Part shown: positions 36,683 to 43,906 of the stretch, piece after piece
Numbering within the stretch: the first letter of the stretch is position 1
How the letters are laid out: each line of letters starts with the position of its first letter
Assembly: GCF_029894335.1 (NCBI RefSeq)
Contig: NZ_JARXZC010000028.1
Coordinates: 1-64,000 of the forward strand
Direction of reading: 5' to 3'
Length of the DNA stretch: 64,000 nucleotides
From: Kitasatospora sp. MAP5-34
GTDB lineage: Bacteria; Actinomycetota; Actinomycetes; Streptomycetales; Streptomycetaceae
Notes under the pieces: model-generated
The model's database searches: none
Seen by the model: the letters and a program-made list of their open reading frames with translations, nothing else
What the model was told of the DNA's origin: nothing
Program-made: the position numbers and the translations under genes

Positions 36683-37444
36683 ATGCTGGGACTTCCGGAC
36701 CACATCCATGCCTTCCTCTTCGACCTCGACGGCGTGCTCACGCAGACCGCCAAGGTGCACGCCGCAGCCTGGAAGGACATGTTCGACTCCTTCCTGAGAG
36801 CCGAGGCCGAGCGCACGGACGAGGAGTTCGTCCCGTTCGACCCGGTCGCCGACTACGACACGTACGTGGACGGCAAGCCCCGGCTGGACGGCACCCGGGA
36901 CTTCCTGGCCTCCCGGGATCTCGTGCTGCCCGAGGGCTCCCCGGCCGACCCGCCGGGGAGCCGCAGCGTGCAGGGGCTGAGCAGCGCGAAGAACGACACC
37001 GTGCTGAGGCTGATCCGCGAGCAGGGCGTCCAGCCGTACCCGGGGTCGGTGGAGTACCTGCACCGGCTGCGGGTGCTCGGGCTGCCGCGTGCCGTGGTCT
37101 CGTCCAGCGCCAACTGCCGGGACGTGCTGCGGGCGGCCGGTATCGACGGGCTGTTCGACGTGATCGTGGACGGTGAGGTGGCCAAACGCGACCACCTGCC
37201 GGGCAAACCCGCCCCGGACACCTACCTGGCCGCCGCACGGGCGTTGAAGACCGCGCCCGAGCACGCCGCCGTCTTCGAGGACGCGCTCGCCGGGGTCGCC
37301 TCCGGCCGGGCGGGCGGCTTCGGGACGGTGGTCGGCGTCGACCGGACGGGGCAGGCCGACGCGCTGCGCGCGCACGGCGCCGACCTGGTGGTCGCCGACC
37401 TCGCCGAGCTGATCGAGGGCGACCAGCAGGAGGCCGGCGCGTGA
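36683..37444 (+). CDS. Beta-phosphoglucomutase-family HAD hydrolase
   Basis: 253 residues. HAD motif I is FLFDLDGVL, with nucleophile Asp14 and acid/base Asp16, followed by a helical cap. Motif II is AVVSSSANC, the motif III lysine lies in LPGKPAPDTYL, and motif IV is VFEDALAGVASGRAG. The family converts beta-glucose 1-phosphate to glucose 6-phosphate. The gene overlaps the GH65 gene by 4 bp (GTGA), so the two are translationally coupled, and the mutase would feed the sugar phosphate released by the phosphorylase into glycolysis. The ATG at 36683 fits homologue starts, but its ribosome binding site is weak. Confidence 0.88.
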   Translation: MLGLPDHIHAFLFDLDGVLTQTAKVHAAAWKDMFDSFLRAEAERTDEEFVPFDPVADYDTYVDGKPRLDGTRDFLASRDLVLPEGSPADPPGSRSVQGLSSAKNDTVLRLIREQGVQPYPGSVEYLHRLRVLGLPRAVVSSSANCRDVLRAAGIDGLFDVIVDGEVAKRDHLPGKPAPDTYLAAARALKTAPEHAAVFEDALAGVASGRAGGFGTVVGVDRTGQADALRAHGADLVVADLAELIEGDQQEAGA

Positions 37445-39840
37445 CCGGCGAGAGCACCTTCACCATCGACCCCTGGGGGATCGGCGAACACGGCCTGGAC
37501 CTCAGCGGCCAGGCCCGCGCGGAGTCCCTCTTCGCGCTCTCCAACGGCCACATCGGCCTGCGTGGCAACCTGGACGAGGGTGAGCCGCACGGCCTGCCCG
37601 GCACGTACCTGAACGGTGTCTTCGAGCTGCGCCCGCTGCCGTACGCGGAGGGCGGCTACGGGTACCCGGAGTCCGGCCAGAGCGTCATCAACGTGACCAA
37701 CGGCAAGATCATCCGACTGCTGGTGGACGACGAGCCCTTCGACCTCCGGTACGGCGAACTCCGCAGCCACCAGCGGAGTCTGGACTTCCGGGACGGTCTG
37801 CTGCGGCGTGAGGCCGAGTGGACCTCGCCCGCCGGGCGGACGGTCAAGGTGGTCTCGGCCCGGCTGGTCTCGCTGACCCAGCGGGCGATCGCGGCGATCG
37901 ACTACCGGGTCTCGGCGGTGGACGGTCCGGTCCGGATCGTGGTCCAGTCCGAGCTGGTCGCCAACGAGCAACTCCCCACCGGCGCCGCCGATCCGCGCGC
38001 GGCGGCCGTGCTGGAGGCGCCGTTGGTCTCCGAGGCGCACCAGGCGGGCGGGACCAAGGCGGTGCTGGTGCACCAGACCCGCTACAGCGAACTGCGGGTG
38101 GCGGCCGGGATGGACCACGCCGTCGAGGGCTCGGACGGTTTCGACGCCGTCGCGGAGAGCTCCGAGAACCAGGGGCGGATCACCGTCACCACCGTACTGA
38201 AGCCCGGCGAGGAACTACGGCTGGTCAAGTACATCGCGTACGGGTGGTCGGCGACCCGCTCGCTGCCCGCCGTCCGCGACCAGGTGGAGGCGGCGCTGAC
38301 CGCCGCCCGGTACACCGGCTGGGACGGGCTGGTGGCCGAACAGCGCAAGTACCTGGCGGAGTTCTGGAAAACCAGCGACATCCGGATCGAAGGCGACGTC
38401 GAACTCCAGCAGGCCGTCCGGTTCGCCATGTTCCACGTCCTGCAGGCGGGTGCTCGCAGCGAGGAACGGGCCATCCCCGCAAAGGGGTTGACCGGCCCCG
38501 GGTACGACGGCCACAGCTTCTGGGACACCGAGGCATTCGTGCTGCCGGTGCTCACCTACTGCCTGCCCGGCGCGGTCAAGCAGGCGCTGCGCTGGCGGCA
38601 CGGCACGCTGCCGATGGCCCGCGACCGGGCGGCCCAACTCGGCCTGGCGGGTGCGGTGTTCCCATGGCGGACGATCCACGGCGAGGAGTGCTCGGGGTAC
38701 TGGCCGGCCGGTACCGCCGCCTTCCACATCGGCGCGGACATCGCGGCGGCCGTCGCCCGGTACGTCCGGGCGACGGCGGACGTCGAGTTCGAGCGGGAAT
38801 ACGGGCTCGAACTGCTGGTGGAGACCGCGCGGATGTGGCGTTCGCTGGGACACCACGACGCGGCCGGACGGTTCCGGATCGAGGGCGTCACCGGCCCGGA
38901 CGAGTACAGCGCCGTCGCGGACAACAACGTGTTCACCAACCTGATGGCGCAGACCAACCTGCGGGACGCCGCCGAGGCCGCCACCCGGCACCAACAGGAG
39001 TCGGCCGCACTGGGCGTGGACACCGAGGAGGCGGCCGCCTGGCGGGACGCCGCCACCGCGATGTACATCCCGTACGACGAGAAGCTCGGCGTGCACCCGC
39101 AGGCGGACGGTTTCACCGACCACCAGGCCTGGGACTTCGACGCCACCCCGCCGGAGAATTACCCGCTGCTCCTGCACTACCCGTACTTCGACCTGTACCG
39201 GAAGCAGGTGGTCAAACAGGCCGACCTGGTGCTCGCGATGCAGTTGCGCGGCGACGCCTTCACCGACGAGCAGAAGGCCCGCAACTTCGCCTACTACGAG
39301 CGGCTGACCGTCCGGGACTCCTCGCTCTCGGCCTGCACCCAGGCGGTCATCGCGGCCGAGGTCGGCCAGCTGGAGCTGGCGTACGACTACACCGCCGAGG
39401 CCGCGCTGATGGACCTGCACGACCTGGGCGGCAACACCAGCGACGGGCTGCACATGGCCTCGCTGGCCGGCGCCTGCATCGCGCTGGTGCAGGGCTTCGG
39501 CGGGCTGCGCGATCACAGCGGGCACCTCTTCTTCCGGCCCCGGCTGCCGAGCGGGCTGGCGCGGCTCTCGTTCTCGATGCTGGTGCGGGAGAGCCTGCTG
39601 CACCTGGAGATCTCCCACGCGAGGACGACCTACTCGGTGCTCCGGGGCGGGCCGCTCCGCCTGCTGCACGAGGGCGAGGAGCTGGTGATCGCCCCCGGTG
39701 AGCCGGTCAGCCGCCCGATGGCCGTGGTGGAACCGGTCGAGCGCTGCGCGCAGCCGCCGGGGCGGGAGCCGGCCCGGCGGAAGACGCAGGCCGGGGTGCA
39801 GATCGGCAGCGGTGCGGTGGAGCACCTGCAGGCGGAGTGA
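37441..39840 (+). CDS. GH65 glycoside phosphorylase (trehalose/maltose/kojibiose phosphorylase family)
   Basis: 799 residues, the usual length for GH65. The N-terminal super-sandwich domain begins FTIDPWGIGEHGLDL and includes ALSNGHIGLRGNLDEGEPHG. The (alpha/alpha)6 catalytic barrel contains GHSFWDTEAFVLPVL, YWPAGTAAFHIGADIA and VTGPDEYSAVADNNVFTN, in which Glu488 is the expected general acid. Phosphorolysis of an alpha-disaccharide yields glucose plus beta-glucose 1-phosphate, the substrate of the coupled mutase. The start is a GTG overlapping the upstream stop. Trehalose, maltose and kojibiose cannot be told apart by eye. No signal peptide, so it is cytoplasmic. Confidence 0.92.
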   Translation: MTGESTFTIDPWGIGEHGLDLSGQARAESLFALSNGHIGLRGNLDEGEPHGLPGTYLNGVFELRPLPYAEGGYGYPESGQSVINVTNGKIIRLLVDDEPFDLRYGELRSHQRSLDFRDGLLRREAEWTSPAGRTVKVVSARLVSLTQRAIAAIDYRVSAVDGPVRIVVQSELVANEQLPTGAADPRAAAVLEAPLVSEAHQAGGTKAVLVHQTRYSELRVAAGMDHAVEGSDGFDAVAESSENQGRITVTTVLKPGEELRLVKYIAYGWSATRSLPAVRDQVEAALTAARYTGWDGLVAEQRKYLAEFWKTSDIRIEGDVELQQAVRFAMFHVLQAGARSEERAIPAKGLTGPGYDGHSFWDTEAFVLPVLTYCLPGAVKQALRWRHGTLPMARDRAAQLGLAGAVFPWRTIHGEECSGYWPAGTAAFHIGADIAAAVARYVRATADVEFEREYGLELLVETARMWRSLGHHDAAGRFRIEGVTGPDEYSAVADNNVFTNLMAQTNLRDAAEAATRHQQESAALGVDTEEAAAWRDAATAMYIPYDEKLGVHPQADGFTDHQAWDFDATPPENYPLLLHYPYFDLYRKQVVKQADLVLAMQLRGDAFTDEQKARNFAYYERLTVRDSSLSACTQAVIAAEVGQLELAYDYTAEAALMDLHDLGGNTSDGLHMASLAGACIALVQGFGGLRDHSGHLFFRPRLPSGLARLSFSMLVRESLLHLEISHARTTYSVLRGGPLRLLHEGEELVIAPGEPVSRPMAVVEPVERCAQPPGREPARRKTQAGVQIGSGAVEHLQAE

Positions 39841-39974
39841 CCGGAACCGGGGCGATCGGTGCCATGTCCTCTGTATGTGAAGTTTTGCCACGGATGCTGT
39901 GTGAACGTCTTACTATCCTGGTTAATGATCAGCCCTGGGCAATCATGTCCGGGTAACCGTTTGGGGGGTGACCG

Positions 39975-40988
39975 ATGGCCGAGCCGTCCATGACCTCATT
40001 CCCCACGCTCTCCGAGAGCGACCTCCGGGTCTTCCAGTGGGTCGCCGGCCACGGCGGGCTCACGCCCCAGGCGGCGGGTGAGCTCGGCATGTCGGAGAGC
40101 GACGTGCGGCGTTCGGCGGTGGTGCTGGAGCGACTTCACCTGCTGCGCCCGCTGCCCGGCGGCCCCGGCGAGGAGCCCGCGCTGGTGGCCGTCCCGCCCG
40201 AGCTCGCAGCGGCCAGCCTGCTGGCACCGGCCGAGGCCGAACTCCGCAGGCAGCTGGCCGACACCGGCCGGGTCCGGGCCGAACTGGCCCGGCTGGCACC
40301 GCTGTACGAGCAGGTCAGCTCGGCGCGGACGGTCGAACCGCTGAGCGAGGTCCTGGACCTGGACACCGTCATCGACGTGATCTACACGCTGACCGCCCGG
40401 TGCGACACCGAGGTGCTGACCTGCCAGCCCGGCGGCCCGAGAGCGCCCCACCTGCTGGAACAGGCCTTCACCCGGGACCTGGAGATGACGCGGCGCGGAG
40501 TCCGGATGTGCACGCTCTACCAGCACACCTCGCGCCGGCACCCGCCCACCCAGGAGTACGTCCGCCGGATCAGCGCGGCCGGAGCCGAGGTGCGGACGCT
40601 GACCGCGCTGTTCGGCCGGATGATCGCCTTCGACCGGGAGACCGTGATCATCCCGCACCACGAGGCGTACGACGGCGCGGTGGTGGTCCGGGACCCGTCC
40701 GCCGTCGCGTACCTGTGCGCGGTCTTCGACCACTCCTGGACGCTGGCCGATCCGTACGCCCCGGTCGGCCAGACGCAGGGCGACTCCGCGCTCGACGAGA
40801 TCAAACAGGCCATCATCCGCTTGCTGGCGGAGGGCATGAAGGACGAGATGATCGCCCGTCGGCTCGGGATGTCGCTGCGGACCTGCCGCAAGCACATAGC
40901 GGAGAGCATGGAGACCCTCGGCGCGAGCAGCCGCTTCCAGGCGGGCTATCTGGCCCGGGCGCGGAGTGAACTCGTCGACCCGCTCTGA
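39975..40988 (+). CDS. LuxR-type transcriptional regulator with N-terminal winged-helix-like domain
   Basis: 337 residues. The N-terminus (FPTLSESDLRVFQWVAGHGG...SESDVRRSAVVLERL) resembles a TrmB/MarR-like helix-turn-helix. The middle resembles a ligand or phospholipase-D-like sensor domain, and the last 65 residues form a LuxR/GerE HTH (IIRLLAEGMKDEMIARRLGM, then SLRTCRKHIAESMETLGA). Such two-HTH regulators are frequent beside secondary-metabolite clusters in Streptomyces. The ATG at 39975 has GGGGGG upstream. It lies directly beside, and convergent with, the RiPP minus operon, separated by the tandem hairpin array, so it may control this cluster; that link is inference. A TACTAT box at 39911-39916 could be its -10 element. 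Confidence 0.82.
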   Translation: MAEPSMTSFPTLSESDLRVFQWVAGHGGLTPQAAGELGMSESDVRRSAVVLERLHLLRPLPGGPGEEPALVAVPPELAAASLLAPAEAELRRQLADTGRVRAELARLAPLYEQVSSARTVEPLSEVLDLDTVIDVIYTLTARCDTEVLTCQPGGPRAPHLLEQAFTRDLEMTRRGVRMCTLYQHTSRRHPPTQEYVRRISAAGAEVRTLTALFGRMIAFDRETVIIPHHEAYDGAVVVRDPSAVAYLCAVFDHSWTLADPYAPVGQTQGDSALDEIKQAIIRLLAEGMKDEMIARRLGMSLRTCRKHIAESMETLGASSRFQAGYLARARSELVDPL

Positions 40989-41010
40989 CCACTGCGGGAT
41001 GCCCGGCGTC

Positions 41011-41185
41011 GCGCGCCCTGCGGGAACTATGAGACCTGCCCTAAGGGCAGAGTGTTGCGCGCCTGCGGGAACTATGAGACCTGCCCTAAGGGCAGAGTGT
41101 TGCGCGCCTGCGGGAATTATGAGACCCGCCCTAAGGGCAGAGTGGTGCGCGCCTGCGGGAATTATGAGACCCGCCCTAAGGGCAG
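41011..41185. repeat. Four tandem 45-bp repeats, each with a CTGCCC-TAA-GGGCAG hairpin
   Basis: Hairpins end at 41050, 41095, 41140 and 41185, an exact 45-bp period. Each unit reads GCGCGCCTGCGGGAA, then an ACTATGAGAC-type spacer, then the hairpin; the units differ at a few bases. The array fills the space between the convergent LuxR gene (stop 40988) and the P450 gene, whose TAG stop (41176-41178) lies inside the last hairpin. It probably acts as a repeated bidirectional terminator that grew by tandem duplication of the P450 3' end. Confidence 0.85.
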
Positions 41186-42348
41186 ACTGTCAGCGGGAGG
41201 GCCTTGAGACGGCGGTGCTGGTGGCCGCCGCTCCAGGACAGCTCGGTCGGCGGGCAGGCCAGGCGGAAGGCGGGCCAGCGGGCGAGGAGCGCGGTCAGGG
41301 CCACGGTCAGCTCCAGCTTCGCGAGGCCGGCGCCGATGCAGTAGTGCGGACCGGCGCCGAAGCTGAGATGGCGGGGCCCGCCCGGACGGCCGAGGTCGAG
41401 CCGGTCCGGGTCCTGGTGGCTGCGCGGGTCGTGGTTGGCCGCAGCGACCGAGAGCAGCACGCTGCTGCCCGCCGGGATCACCGTCCCGCCGATTTGTACG
41501 TCCGCCAGCGCGACCCGGCGGGTGCTGAACGGCCCTGGGGTGTCCCAGCGCAGCAGCTCGTCCACGGCACGGGGCATCAGCGCGGGGTCGGCGCGCAGCC
41601 GCTCCAACTCCCCGGGGTGGTCGAGCAGGGCGAGGACGCACATGCCCAGCATCTGCACCGTGCTGTCGAACCCTGCGAGCAGGAGCATCGCGAGCAGGTC
41701 GACCAGCTCCGCCTCGGTGACCTCGCCGCTCGCCTGCCAGGCCCGGACCACGACGGAGACGACGTCCTCGCCCGGTTCGGCGAGGCGGTCGGCGATCTGG
41801 GCGCGGATGACGGCGTCGAGGCCGTCGAGGGCCCGTTCGGTGTCGCGGTAGCCGAGCAGGTCGGACACCGCGCGGTGCAGCTTCGGGACGGTTTGCTCGG
41901 GGATGCCGAAGACCTCGCAGAGCACCGCGAAGGCGAACGGTTCGGCGAAGTCGGCCATCAGCTCGACGGTTTCCGGGGTGCCCAGTGCGGCGAGCCGCGC
42001 CGTGGCCAGCTGTTCGACCCGGGGGCGGTGCGGCGCGATCCGGCCGGGGGTGAACGCCGGGGCGGCGAGCCGCCGGATCCGGGTGTGGTCCGGCGGGTCG
42101 TAGTTGACCAGGGTCATGTCCAACGCCCGGTGCGGGCGGCCGGGTTGCGGCGGGGTGCCGCGCAGTGAGAGCCGGGGGTCCAGAAACCCGGCCCGGACGT
42201 CCGCCGCGCGGGTGACCAGCCAGACCGGCCGCCCGGCGGGCGTGGTGACCCGGGCCACCGGGCAGCCCTCCCGCAGGCCGGCCAGGACGGCATCCGGGTG
42301 TGCGATGAAGTCGCCGCCGAGCGGCGAGCGGGTGTCGGTCGTGGTCAT
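41176..42348 (-). CDS. Cytochrome P450
   Basis: 390 residues, normal for a soluble bacterial P450. The I-helix oxygen-binding segment is LLLAGFDSTVQM, the ExxR motif is in AVDELLRWDTPG, and the heme loop is FGAGPHYCIGAGLAKLEL with the proximal Cys near residue 340. The ATG at 42348 has GGGAG upstream. It is the last gene of the minus-strand RiPP operon, 68 bp after the GAF gene, and would hydroxylate or crosslink the peptide or a side chain. P450s in RiPP clusters often act on Trp or Tyr; each core here has an invariant Trp, which makes a tailoring role attractive. No dedicated ferredoxin is nearby. Confidence 0.92.
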   Translation of the reverse strand: MTTTDTRSPLGGDFIAHPDAVLAGLREGCPVARVTTPAGRPVWLVTRAADVRAGFLDPRLSLRGTPPQPGRPHRALDMTLVNYDPPDHTRIRRLAAPAFTPGRIAPHRPRVEQLATARLAALGTPETVELMADFAEPFAFAVLCEVFGIPEQTVPKLHRAVSDLLGYRDTERALDGLDAVIRAQIADRLAEPGEDVVSVVVRAWQASGEVTEAELVDLLAMLLLAGFDSTVQMLGMCVLALLDHPGELERLRADPALMPRAVDELLRWDTPGPFSTRRVALADVQIGGTVIPAGSSVLLSVAAANHDPRSHQDPDRLDLGRPGGPRHLSFGAGPHYCIGAGLAKLELTVALTALLARWPAFRLACPPTELSWSGGHQHRRLKALPLTVCP

Positions 42349-42363
42349 CGGGTTTCTCCCGTC

Positions 42364-42424
42364 GGGGGCAGGGCTCAGGGGGTAGAGCTCAGTGGGCAGG
42401 GCTCACCGGGCAGGGCTCAGGGGG
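42364..42424. repeat. Short imperfect tandem repeats with GGGCAGGGCTCA core
   Basis: About four imperfect copies of a GGGCAGGGCTCA-type unit (TGAGCCCTGCCC on the coding strand) fill the gap between the GAF and P450 genes. The GAF stop codon is the TGA of the first unit. Likely a slippage product at a gene end. Confidence 0.6.
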
Positions 42425-43019
42425 CGAGCAGCAGGTCGCGTACCGCGTCGAGGGCCCGGAGTCCGGCGGCGCGGTCGGCCGGGTCGAGCCCGTCCAGTAC
42501 GAGCGCGGCGGCCGGGACCTCGGTGCCGCGCAGGGCGCGGCGGTCCAGCACGGCCCGCAGGGCGGTGGCGGCCTGTCGGGCGAACAGCGACAGCAGGTCG
42601 AGCTCGCTGAGGCTGGACCGGGCCTGCGGGGACGGGTCGAGCACCTCCAGCACCCCGAGGAGCACCCCGGAGGAGTGCAGCAGCGGCGCCGCCATCAGCG
42701 AGTCGGGTACGTACTTGGTCGACTCCGCCAGATCGCGGGCGAAGCTGCCGTTCTGCGAGAGGTCGTCCACCACCATCGGCTCACCGGTGCTCGCCACCCA
42801 GCCCGCGATGCCCCGCCCGGCCGGGAAGCGGGTGCCGACCAGGAACTCCTCGCCCTGGCCGGAGACGGCCTGGAAGACCAGTTCGTCCGCCTTCTCGTCC
42901 AGCAGGAAGATCGAGCTGGCCTCGGCGCCGAAGATGGCCCGGGCGGTGTCGACCACCGACTGCAGCAGCTCTCTGGCCACCGGGTCGACCTCGGTCGGGT
43001 GGCTGGTGGTCTCGGTCAT
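42417..43019 (-). CDS. GAF-domain protein
   Basis: 200 residues. Almost all of it forms one GAF domain: ARAIFGAEASSIFLLDEKAD, then AGRGIAGWVASTGEPMVVDD and a C-terminal GVLEVLDPSPQARSSLSELD, followed by a helix LLSLFARQAATALRAVLDRR. GAF domains bind small ligands such as cyclic nucleotides, and a cyclase-domain protein is encoded two genes upstream. No output domain is attached, so it may act through a partner. The ATG overlaps the stop of the subtilase gene by 4 bp, showing translational coupling within the RiPP operon. The ligand is unknown. Confidence 0.83.
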   Translation of the reverse strand: MTETTSHPTEVDPVARELLQSVVDTARAIFGAEASSIFLLDEKADELVFQAVSGQGEEFLVGTRFPAGRGIAGWVASTGEPMVVDDLSQNGSFARDLAESTKYVPDSLMAAPLLHSSGVLLGVLEVLDPSPQARSSLSELDLLSLFARQAATALRAVLDRRALRGTEVPAAALVLDGLDPADRAAGLRALDAVRDLLLAP

Positions 43020-43861
43020 TCGGCACCCCTGTTGCTGACGGATACGTTGGAAGCGGCCTGGTAGAGCACGGACTTGAGCTGGAAGGTGGTCATCTTCGGG
43101 TACTTGGCGAGGACCCGGGCGGCGAGCCCGGCCATGTACGGCGTCGCGAAGCTGTTGCCGGTGGTGCGGATGGTGTTGCCGCCCAGCCAGGGCACGGTGA
43201 CGTTCTGGCCCGGGGCGAAGAACTCCACCGGCGGCTTCGGGTTGTAGAGGTACAGCTCCGGGTCGTCCTCCTGGTGGCTGCCCACCGAGATGACCGAGGA
43301 GTACCGCCAGGGGAAGCTCTCCACCGGTGTGTTGTGGGCGGAGGCGACGATCACCGAGCGGCCGAAGAACGCCTCGTCGGCGAGGGCCCGCAGAGCGTCG
43401 GTGAACTGCGGCCGGGTGGTGGACAGGCTGAGATTGATCACGTCGAAGCGCTGCTCGACCGCCCAGCGCAGCCCCGCGAGCAGCACGTCCCCGGTGCCCG
43501 CGAACCTCTCGCCGAGCACCCGGACGCTGTACAGCTCGCAGTCCGGCGCGGTCCGGCGGATGATCCCGGCACAGGCGGTGCCGTGGCCGCAGGTGTCACC
43601 CGTCTCGGTCGGCTCGATCCGGATGCCGGCGTCGTCCTTGATCACGACGTACGAGCCGTCGACCTGGCCGACCAGCGGGTGGTCCCGTTCGACGCCGCTG
43701 TCCACGACGCAGACCCGGACGCCCCGGCCGGTGGAGCCGCCCCAGGCCCAGTCGGGGGTGATCTCCTGGCCGTCGGCCACGATGGGGATGTCGCCCGGGC
43801 TGTGGCCGCGCAGGCTCCAGCTCAGTGCGGCGCCCGGCGCGGGCGCGGTGGGAGTGGTCAT
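43016..43861 (-). CDS. S8 family (subtilisin-like) serine protease without signal peptide
   Basis: 281 residues. The catalytic triad is complete: Asp54 in VRVCVVDSGVERDHP, His93 in DTCGHGTACAG and Ser237 in TTGNSFATPYMAG. An Asn in VIVASAHNTP fits the oxyanion position. There is no signal peptide or prodomain, so the enzyme should act in the cytoplasm. In RiPP clusters such subtilases remove leaders or cut between cores; here the precursor has six repeated units that need cutting. The ATG at 43861 has GAGGAG about 13 nt upstream. It lies 45 bp after the cyclase/TPR gene and overlaps the GAF gene. Confidence 0.9.
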   Translation of the reverse strand: MTTPTAPAPGAALSWSLRGHSPGDIPIVADGQEITPDWAWGGSTGRGVRVCVVDSGVERDHPLVGQVDGSYVVIKDDAGIRIEPTETGDTCGHGTACAGIIRRTAPDCELYSVRVLGERFAGTGDVLLAGLRWAVEQRFDVINLSLSTTRPQFTDALRALADEAFFGRSVIVASAHNTPVESFPWRYSSVISVGSHQEDDPELYLYNPKPPVEFFAPGQNVTVPWLGGNTIRTTGNSFATPYMAGLAARVLAKYPKMTTFQLKSVLYQAASNVSVSNRGAE

Positions 43862-43906
43862 CGGGGGAGTCGCTCCTCTGGTGGGTGCTGGTGGACGGGC
43901 CCTTGC

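Noticed and set aside
34415..37375. 986-codon minus-strand open frame opposite the secreted propeller protein and phosphoglucomutase genes
   Set aside because: Spans three separate plus-strand features, has Arg/Gly/Val-rich composition and no domains; a GC-bias artefact.
40998..41185. 45-bp repeats as a possible CRISPR array
   Set aside because: The units are directly tandem with no unique spacers and no cas genes nearby; they are hairpin repeats.
40966..42168. Open frame through the 45-bp repeats giving a 15-residue repeated peptide
   Set aside because: The frame is antisense to the P450 gene and overlaps the end of the LuxR gene; the repeat keeps the frame only because 45 is divisible by three.
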